In this document: positions 15,795 through 21,585 of the stretch, one piece after another | Position numbering within the stretch: position 1 is the first letter of the stretch | Layout of the letters: each line of letters opens with the position of its first letter | Source of the DNA: Marinilabilia sp. UBA5340 | Lineage (GTDB): Bacteria > Bacteroidota > Bacteroidia > Bacteroidales > Marinilabiliaceae | Length of the DNA: 21,585 nucleotides | Assembly: GCA_002411085.1 (NCBI GenBank) | Contig: DHQK01000104.1 | Coordinates: 17,659-39,243 of the forward strand | Direction of reading: 5' to 3' | Notes under the pieces: model-generated | What the model saw: only the letters and a program-made list of their open reading frames with translations | Told to the model about the DNA's origin: nothing | Databases searched by the model: none | Translations under genes and position numbers: made by a program

Positions 15795-17174
15795 ATGACC
15801 TGGACACGCAAACAATTCTCCATTCTTTCGATCGTTGCCATCACTTCTTTCATGGGGACATTTCTGATCTCCTCCATCAATATTGCCCTGCCATCAATCG
15901 AAAAAGAATTCAATCTGGATGCGGTCACGCTCAGCTGGATTGTTACTGCTTTTCTGCTTACAATGGCTATTTTGTTGTTGCCCGTTGGCCGATGGGGCGA
16001 CTTGACCGGAATCAGAAGAATATTCAAAATCGGCGTAATTATTTTCACACTATCCAGCATTTTATGTGCGATAGCTCCGACCGGTCTGTGGCTTATTATT
16101 TTCAGATTACTACAGGGAGCAGGAGCTGCACTGACCAGCACTACCGGCCCTGCCATATTGGTATCCTCGTTCCCACCCCAACAAAAAGGCCGTGTTCTGG
16201 GCATTTCTGTATCAGCAGTTTATCTGGGACTGGCGTTTGGTCCTTTTTTCGGCGGTTTTCTGACCCAGGAGACAGGATGGCGTTCTATCTTCCTGGTTTC
16301 GGCAATTCTGGGAATCGCAGTCACCACCATAACCTGGCGATACCTAGGAAAAGATCCACAGCCTCAGAATGATCAGAAGAAAAAGATTAGTTTAAAAGGC
16401 ACCTTCTTTTACATCATTGGTTTAACCTCTCTGGTATATGGTTCCTCACTCATACCAGACACAGAAGGATGGTTATTAATGCTTTTGGGGGTAGGTGCCC
16501 TGATTACTTTCTGGCAAATTGAAAAAAGATCCTCCAACCCGGTCATTCACACCAAGTTATTTACAGGCAACCGCCTTTTTGCTTATTCAAACTTCGCGGC
16601 ATTAATCAACTACAGCGCTACTTTTGCCATTGTTTTCCTGTTAAGTCTCTATCTCCAAAAAATAAAAGGGCTGAATCCCCGGGAGGCAGGACTGATCCTG
16701 GTAGCCCAACCCATAATGATGGCTGTTTTCTCACCGGTGGCAGGAAGACTCTCCGACCGAATACAACCCCGATATCTGGCTACCCTTGGAATGTTTATGT
16801 GTACTACCGGACTAGCCCTGTTTGCTTTTTTTAGCAGCCATACCCCCCTCTGGCAAATCATTGCGCTTCTTTTATGGGTAGGACTGGGATTTGCATTTTT
16901 TTCATCGCCCAACATGAATACCATTATGAGTTCGGTGGATAAAAGCCAATACGGCATTGCATCAGGGTCTGCGGCAACCATGCGGGTAGTAGGACAAATT
17001 GCCAGCATGACCATTGCTACTTTCTTTTTTGCTTTTTTCTTCGGAGGTGAGCAAATCGAGAAAATCGATTCGGCCATCTTCCTGAAATCCATGCAATTCG
17101 GATTCATCACTTTTTCACTGATAGCACTGGCCGGAATTTACTTTTCCTTTTCGAGGGGAAGTATTCGAAGATGA
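15795..17174 (+). CDS. MFS transporter, DHA2 (EmrB/QacA-like) family, 14 TM
   Basis: A 459-residue integral inner-membrane protein with about 14 hydrophobic helices, the count typical of DHA2 drug:proton antiporters. Motif A between TM2 and TM3 is GRWGDLTGIRRIF. The antiporter motif C in TM5 is visible as LGLAFGPFFGGFL. A second copy of motif A appears as AGRLSDRIQPRYLA after TM10. In TM1 the usual LDTTIVNVALP is replaced by FLISSINIALP, so the conserved Asp is missing. The likely role is export of a small molecule; the substrate is unknown, and nothing marks it as a uronate importer. The start ATG at 15795 leaves a short cytoplasmic tail before TM1. The palindrome just upstream may control it. 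An AraC gene follows after 36 bases, probably in the same operon. Confidence 0.93.
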   Translation: MTWTRKQFSILSIVAITSFMGTFLISSINIALPSIEKEFNLDAVTLSWIVTAFLLTMAILLLPVGRWGDLTGIRRIFKIGVIIFTLSSILCAIAPTGLWLIIFRLLQGAGAALTSTTGPAILVSSFPPQQKGRVLGISVSAVYLGLAFGPFFGGFLTQETGWRSIFLVSAILGIAVTTITWRYLGKDPQPQNDQKKKISLKGTFFYIIGLTSLVYGSSLIPDTEGWLLMLLGVGALITFWQIEKRSSNPVIHTKLFTGNRLFAYSNFAALINYSATFAIVFLLSLYLQKIKGLNPREAGLILVAQPIMMAVFSPVAGRLSDRIQPRYLATLGMFMCTTGLALFAFFSSHTPLWQIIALLLWVGLGFAFFSSPNMNTIMSSVDKSQYGIASGSAATMRVVGQIASMTIATFFFAFFFGGEQIEKIDSAIFLKSMQFGFITFSLIALAGIYFSFSRGSIRR

Positions 17175-17210
17175 AAAATAAAAGATTTATAAGTTAACCA
17201 CGTTCAAAAG

Positions 17211-18428
17211 ATGCTTACCTTTTCAGAAATATTCCTGCTATTCCCGGTAATTGTCACGGCCACATGGTTCATTTCATTTCTTTTCAGCAGAATATCGCTA
17301 AGAAACCCCCGCTTTATCATGGCCCTCTTCATGGGATGTGGTTTTGTCACATTTCTTTCCGGCATAGGTATATATGCAGGAGCGACTGAAGTCTACAGGC
17401 TTGTTTATCCATGGGTATTCTTTACTGCTCTTGCTCTTTTTCCACTTTTTTACATCTATGTCTTTGAAATTGTAAATCCGGATAGGATCAGCAAAAAATT
17501 GTTGTGGCATTTTCTTCCGGCTTCTGTTTTATTGACTCTTTCTCTGAGTTTATACGCAGTAATGATGAATTTTAATGATAAACAATTCTATATAGAACAT
17601 ATATTATTGTCGAAAACCCCATCATTAGAGGCGATACACTGGAAATTTAATGTTATGAACATGGTGGATAAACTAGCCAAAGCCTCCTATATTGTTCTTT
17701 CGGTGGTCTATTACATCATGACACTCCAACTGGTGCATAAACATCAGCAAACCATCGAGGACTATTATGCCACCCTGAAGGAGGTTTCACTCAACTGGGT
17801 ACGAACACTGGGTTTCTTCTTTGTGCTTGCCCTATTATCCGGTGTAACAGTGCACTGGGTTCATCGACTTGATGTCCTTAACAGTGAAATGCTCTCTTCA
17901 GTCCCGTTTCTATTTCTGGGAACATTTTTTGCCATTGTAGGCAACCACAGCAACAAACAAAATGTAAATATTTTTCCCTCAAAGAAAACAGAGTTAGATT
18001 CATCAGAAAAAATAAATATCAGCAAAGAAGCTGAGAAACAAACCACAACAGAAGAGTTTTCTGCTGAATTCAGTATCCCAAACGGGCTGAAAGAAAAATT
18101 AGAAAGTTATTTCACTGATTACCGTCCTTACCTCAACCCGGATCTTAAAATTTGGGATGTAGCAAGAGATCTTAACACCAACCGGACTTATATATCCAGG
18201 TTAATCAATCAGGAATATGGGAAAAGATATTCCTCTTTCGTTAACCATTATCGCGTCCGGGAGTCCATAAAACTTATGTCAGATCCTAAAACTGCCAATT
18301 ATTCACTCACCATACTGGCTAGTATGTCAGGATTTCTCAACTATTCTTCCTTTGTCAGAGCCTTCAAAATTGAAGAAGGCAAAACCCCGAATGAATTTCG
18401 TCAATCAATAACTGCCACTAATCAATAG
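17211..18428 (+). CDS. Membrane-embedded AraC-family transcriptional regulator
   Basis: A 405-residue protein joining an N-terminal membrane domain to a cytoplasmic AraC HTH. Hydrophobic helices lie at about 5-27, 34-56, 65-87, 98-118, 158-176, 196-215 and 227-244, giving about seven. A polar linker (245-288, Lys/Glu/Ser-rich) follows. The DNA-binding region is 292-398: first HTH LKIWDVARDLNTNRTYISRL (312-331), then NHYRVRESIKLM, then the second HTH with SMSGFLNYSSFVRAFKIEEGKTPNEFR (371-397). The design suggests a one-component sensor reading a membrane or periplasmic cue, as seen in other Bacteroidota proteins of this build. It lies 36 bases after the MFS gene and 128 before a large secreted-protein gene, whose upstream region has tandem repeats that could be its sites. 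Ligand and targets are unknown. Confidence 0.92.
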   Translation: MLTFSEIFLLFPVIVTATWFISFLFSRISLRNPRFIMALFMGCGFVTFLSGIGIYAGATEVYRLVYPWVFFTALALFPLFYIYVFEIVNPDRISKKLLWHFLPASVLLTLSLSLYAVMMNFNDKQFYIEHILLSKTPSLEAIHWKFNVMNMVDKLAKASYIVLSVVYYIMTLQLVHKHQQTIEDYYATLKEVSLNWVRTLGFFFVLALLSGVTVHWVHRLDVLNSEMLSSVPFLFLGTFFAIVGNHSNKQNVNIFPSKKTELDSSEKINISKEAEKQTTTEEFSAEFSIPNGLKEKLESYFTDYRPYLNPDLKIWDVARDLNTNRTYISRLINQEYGKRYSSFVNHYRVRESIKLMSDPKTANYSLTILASMSGFLNYSSFVRAFKIEEGKTPNEFRQSITATNQ

Positions 18429-18439
18429 ATTTCAACCTT

Positions 18440-18470
18440 TTTTACCTTTTTAAAGCCGGTTTTACCTTTT
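18440..18470 (+). promoter_or_regulatory. Two direct TTTTACCTTTT repeats 20 bp apart, upstream of the secreted-protein gene
   Basis: TTTTACCTTTT occurs at 18440-18450 and 18460-18470, on the same face of the helix, as AraC-type binding sites often are. Farther on are ACGTAT (18477-18482), ACGTAT (18494-18499) and inverted ATACGT (18531-18536). A possible -7 box TACGTTTC (18532-18539, one mismatch) lies 17 bases before the ATG at 18557. T-rich composition weakens the case. Confidence 0.35.
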
Positions 18471-18556
18471 GCAAGAACGTATTTGCATCGCAGACGTATC
18501 TTTTAATCCTTTTAAGGACCATACGTTTCACCTTTACTTAATTATAATTTACTGCG

Positions 18557-21500
18557 ATGAAAAAACTTTTACCTGTTCTTTGCATTATCTCAATTTTCTT
18601 TATTGGTAACTTCTCACTCTTAAAATCCCAAAGCTTCGAAACTACGGTAATGACCGGAGAAACATACACAACAGCATCTTATGTTGGATATTCTCACGGA
18701 CACAGATCCAGTCTTTACCAGGCCAAGGACGGCAATCTGCACATGGTTGTAATCGACAACTATGAACTAAAATATTTAACCAGTCCGGATGGCGGACAAA
18801 CATGGACAGAGCAGTCAATTGCTTCGGAATACAACGGGAAAGTCAAAAGCGCTGCAGTAAAAGGAGATGGTAATGGTAATATTTTTATTGCTCTAGACAT
18901 TAATCCAGCATTTAACTATGGAGCATCACTTTCAACTTCCAATTACTACTTCTGGAGACATACCTTTCTATATCACAATTTAAACGGAAATTGGGAAAAA
19001 GAAGCTGTATCAACGCCCTCGGCATCTACATCCGGCAACAAAAACATTCAGGATCTGTTAATTGCTGATGACGGGACAGTTCACATCATCACGACCCACT
19101 CAGGCTGGTTTGATTATGGTGGAAAAGCATGGGAATTTCGGCGAGACCCAAATTCCGGAGCATGGTCCACAATCACCATTGCAAACTACAACGACACATC
19201 GGTTGACCATGGAATGGGATTCTTTCCAGCCATAATTCAAAATGATGGGTCTATAGCAGGTATTCACTGGCGCAATAAAGGAAGCGGTGAACTAAGCTAC
19301 AGAACATGTTCTGACGGCTCCTGGAACTCACCGGTGATTATTTCATCGGCAGCATATAACCGTCAGGATATTTGCAGGCACCCCGATGGCAATCCACGCA
19401 TCGTTTACACTACAAATGCCAATCCACAGCAGATCATGTACAAATCTTCGCTGGACAACAGTCCGGGAACGCCCATTTATACGGTTGAAGGAGAAAAAAA
19501 GGTAAATGCCGTTAAAATACACACCAATGGTTTTGGTAAAGAAACCGTCATCATTAACGTGGAAGATCAACCCACCATATATGCTGAAAAACAGCCTGAT
19601 GACGAAACATGGCCTGCCACTTTTCAGCAGGTTCCACTTGCTGAAGAAGGTTATTGGCCATCTACTGTAAAAGCTCCAAACGACACATTGGTTAACTTCT
19701 CATGCACTTATCTCGACATTAATATGGGAGAAGGCTCCGGTCCACACGGCCCAAATACACGATACTTCTTCAGCATTCCTGATAATCGGACTTTATCGCT
19801 CGAAGCATCTCCCCAGGAAGGTGGAACAGTATCAGGAGAAGGTGACTATGCTGTTTTCAGTACACAAATCATTGAAGCAACTCCCGAAGCAGGATACCAG
19901 TTTATCCAGTGGAGTGAAAACAGACAGTTTATTTCAGCCAATGCACAAACCGAAATAGAGCTATTTGACCACCGCACCCTCACAGCCGAATTTCAGCCGG
20001 TCAAAGACTACAAAATATCTCTCCTGGTAAACGAGCCGGTCAATGGAAACATCTCTGGTGCAGGAACCTATTCTGACGGAGAAAATGTTACCATCATTGC
20101 AACCCCCGATGAAGGTTATCATTTTGTCAACTGGACAGAAGGCATTACAGAAGTCAGCACTTCCGCCGAATACACTTTTTCGGCAACCGAAGATAGAGTC
20201 CTGACCGCCAATTTCGAAATCAATCAGTACAATCTGGTCACCAGTGCCAACAATTCCTCTTACGGTACAACAACAGGAGACGGCACTTATGACTATGCCA
20301 CCGAAGTATCTGTTGAAGCATTCCCCGAAGCAGGATACGGATTCTCTCACTGGGAAAGTAACAGTGATTCTGTTTCATCAGACAATCCACTTAGCTTTGA
20401 AATAGTATGCGACTCATCTTTAGTGGCCATCTTCAAAGAACAATATGCAATTACAGCCACTGCAGCCCCTTCCAACGGGGGAATAATTGAAGGTACAGGA
20501 GATTATCTAATCGGAGAAACAATAACACTTAAAGCCATTCCCGAGAATCTGTTTTCTTTTTCCCATTGGAGCGAAGGTGGAACTACTATAAACAACGAGG
20601 CGGAAATAACCTTTACGGTTGATGGCTCAAGAGATCTTACAGCTCATTTTATTCCCTGGTTTGCGGGTGGAACCGGCACTCAAGATGATCCATTTCTGAT
20701 AGAGACTGCTGAACATTTAAACAATGTTCGGAACTTTTTAGAACAATCCGGGGTTCACTTCAGGATGATCGCTGATATTGACCTTGACATTGCTCCATAC
20801 AATGAAGGCAATGGCTGGCTCCCAATAGGCGACGATTATTACAACTCGTTTAGAGGAAAATTTGATGGAAACGGACATACCATATCTAACCTCTATATTA
20901 ATCGCGCCATAATGAATGTTGGTCTTTTTGGTTTAGGACAATATGCCACAATAGAAAATTTAAATCTTACCAATATTAATTTAACAGGATCACGACGCGT
21001 AGGAGGTATATTTGCTGCTCACTATTATGGAACTACCAGGAATTGTTCAGTTGAAGGAGTTATTAACGCGGGAGATTATGGCGGTGGCATTGCAGGCAGA
21101 GACATGGGGACAGTCAGTGAATGTTACACAAATGTCGATGTAACAGGATCTTATGTCGGATCACTGGTTGGATATAAAGACAACGGCACCGTCACCAATT
21201 GTCATGGAACCGGCACGATATCAACTACTTATCGTGGCGGAGGCTTAATTGGACACCTTAGTTATAGCACCATAAATAACAGCTATTCTTTGGCGCAGGT
21301 AAATGGTTCAGGAGGTTTGGCAGGCTACGTTTACTCATCTTATACTATTAACAACAGTTATTTTCCGGATAGCCAACCCAACAATAATCTGGGTGAAGCC
21401 ATCAAGGATGATTTCCTCAGATGTCCCCAGACCTTTTCCGAATGGGATTTCTCAAATATCTGGGACATTCAGCCCGACAAAAACAACGGTTATCCATTCC

Positions 21501-21585
21501 TGCGTTGGCAAACGCCGGAAACCACGCCGGTCACTGATCTTACCGATTTTTCCATTGATCAGGACAACTTGTCTCTAACCGTTGG
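18557..21585 (+). CDS. Large secreted multidomain protein: propeller-like N terminus, InlB-type repeats, GLUG repeats (3' end missing)
   Basis: Open from the ATG at 18557 to the right edge, 1009 residues so far, with no internal stop. Residues 1-26 are a signal peptide. Residues 30-410 contain an Asp-box (SPDGGQTW, 76-83) and repeated DG-N-hydrophobic turns (KDGNLHMVV, DDGTVHIIT, NDGSIAGIHW, PDGNPRIVY), as in BNR/sialidase-like propellers. Four repeats of about 72 residues follow (412-480, 485-553, 557-627, 630-698), each with G-x-G-x-Y, an ATP-x-x-GY-x-F-x-x-W core and LTAxF, i.e. InlB-B/divergent bacterial repeats. Residues 703-785 start a beta-helix-like region (FRGKFDGNGHTISNLYI). GLUG-type repeats run from 786 to 925 (VGGIFAA, YGGGIAGRD, VGSLVGY, GGGLIGH, SGGLAGY). 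PVTDLTDFSIDQDNLSLTV at the end looks like the start of an Ig-like BIG2 domain. No catalytic residues can be assigned; adhesion or glycan binding is likely, and lyase or sialidase-like activity cannot be excluded. A type IX sorting domain may lie beyond the window. Confidence 0.9.
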   Translation, partial: MKKLLPVLCIISIFFIGNFSLLKSQSFETTVMTGETYTTASYVGYSHGHRSSLYQAKDGNLHMVVIDNYELKYLTSPDGGQTWTEQSIASEYNGKVKSAAVKGDGNGNIFIALDINPAFNYGASLSTSNYYFWRHTFLYHNLNGNWEKEAVSTPSASTSGNKNIQDLLIADDGTVHIITTHSGWFDYGGKAWEFRRDPNSGAWSTITIANYNDTSVDHGMGFFPAIIQNDGSIAGIHWRNKGSGELSYRTCSDGSWNSPVIISSAAYNRQDICRHPDGNPRIVYTTNANPQQIMYKSSLDNSPGTPIYTVEGEKKVNAVKIHTNGFGKETVIINVEDQPTIYAEKQPDDETWPATFQQVPLAEEGYWPSTVKAPNDTLVNFSCTYLDINMGEGSGPHGPNTRYFFSIPDNRTLSLEASPQEGGTVSGEGDYAVFSTQIIEATPEAGYQFIQWSENRQFISANAQTEIELFDHRTLTAEFQPVKDYKISLLVNEPVNGNISGAGTYSDGENVTIIATPDEGYHFVNWTEGITEVSTSAEYTFSATEDRVLTANFEINQYNLVTSANNSSYGTTTGDGTYDYATEVSVEAFPEAGYGFSHWESNSDSVSSDNPLSFEIVCDSSLVAIFKEQYAITATAAPSNGGIIEGTGDYLIGETITLKAIPENLFSFSHWSEGGTTINNEAEITFTVDGSRDLTAHFIPWFAGGTGTQDDPFLIETAEHLNNVRNFLEQSGVHFRMIADIDLDIAPYNEGNGWLPIGDDYYNSFRGKFDGNGHTISNLYINRAIMNVGLFGLGQYATIENLNLTNINLTGSRRVGGIFAAHYYGTTRNCSVEGVINAGDYGGGIAGRDMGTVSECYTNVDVTGSYVGSLVGYKDNGTVTNCHGTGTISTTYRGGGLIGHLSYSTINNSYSLAQVNGSGGLAGYVYSSYTINNSYFPDSQPNNNLGEAIKDDFLRCPQTFSEWDFSNIWDIQPDKNNGYPFLRWQTPETTPVTDLTDFSIDQDNLSLTV

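Noticed and set aside
15795..17174. MFS gene as the uronate transporter of the manD operon
   Set aside because: Fourteen helices and motif C indicate a DHA2 exporter, not the 12-helix hexuronate importer type. A hairpin-rich repeat and its own promoter-like box separate it from manD.
19961..20350. 129-codon minus-strand frame opposite the large secreted protein
   Set aside because: Gly/Cys/Val-rich shadow arising from the repeated InlB-type coding sequence. The sense frame is continuous and clearly structured.

Overview
The window looks like a chromosomal segment of a polysaccharide-degrading member of the Bacteroidota. The evidence is SusC/SusD outer-membrane genes, a hybrid two-component system (HTCS), lipoprotein signals with a Cys-Glu/Asp start, A-rich start regions without Shine-Dalgarno sequences, and TAnnTTTG-type promoter boxes. 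A marine or sediment Marinilabiliales-like lineage is plausible but is only an inference.

Minus strand, right to left (12235 to 1): a compact xylan utilization locus. It runs HTCS sensor/regulator, a long non-coding stretch, SusC, SusD, an IPT-domain surface glycan-binding lipoprotein, and the N-terminal third of a GH10 endo-xylanase interrupted by an inserted module. The xylanase is cut by the left window edge. The gene order matches the core xylan loci known from Prevotella (xus) and Bacteroides. The expected scheme is that xylo-oligosaccharides bound by the HTCS periplasmic sensor activate susC and the genes after it. The surface lipoproteins capture xylan, the GH10 enzyme cuts it, and SusC/SusD import the fragments.

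Plus strand, 12481 to 15572: a lacI-family regulator, an SDR oxidoreductase and a D-mannonate dehydratase (manD) lie head to tail as a likely operon, divergent from the HTCS gene. ManD makes 2-keto-3-deoxygluconate from mannonate, so this is probably the route for glucuronic acid released from glucuronoxylan side chains, with the SDR as the likely fructuronate/mannonate oxidoreductase. The 245-bp divergent region holds a perfect 16-bp LacI/PurR-type palindrome. Its two half-sites supply the -33 TTG of promoter-like sequences pointing in both directions. I read this as one LacI regulator gating both the uronate operon and the xylan sensor gene.

15573 to 15794 holds a mirrored, hairpin-rich repeat of about 111 bp. 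It is followed by a palindrome whose loop is itself a perfect -7 box, just ahead of the next gene.

Plus strand, 15795 to the end: a 14-TM DHA2-type MFS transporter, a membrane-embedded AraC regulator, and a very large secreted protein that runs off the right edge (signal peptide, Asp-box/propeller-like region, four InlB-type repeats, GLUG repeats, start of an Ig-like domain). This block has no clear link to xylan use. No tRNA, rRNA, CRISPR array, transposase or integrase was recognised.
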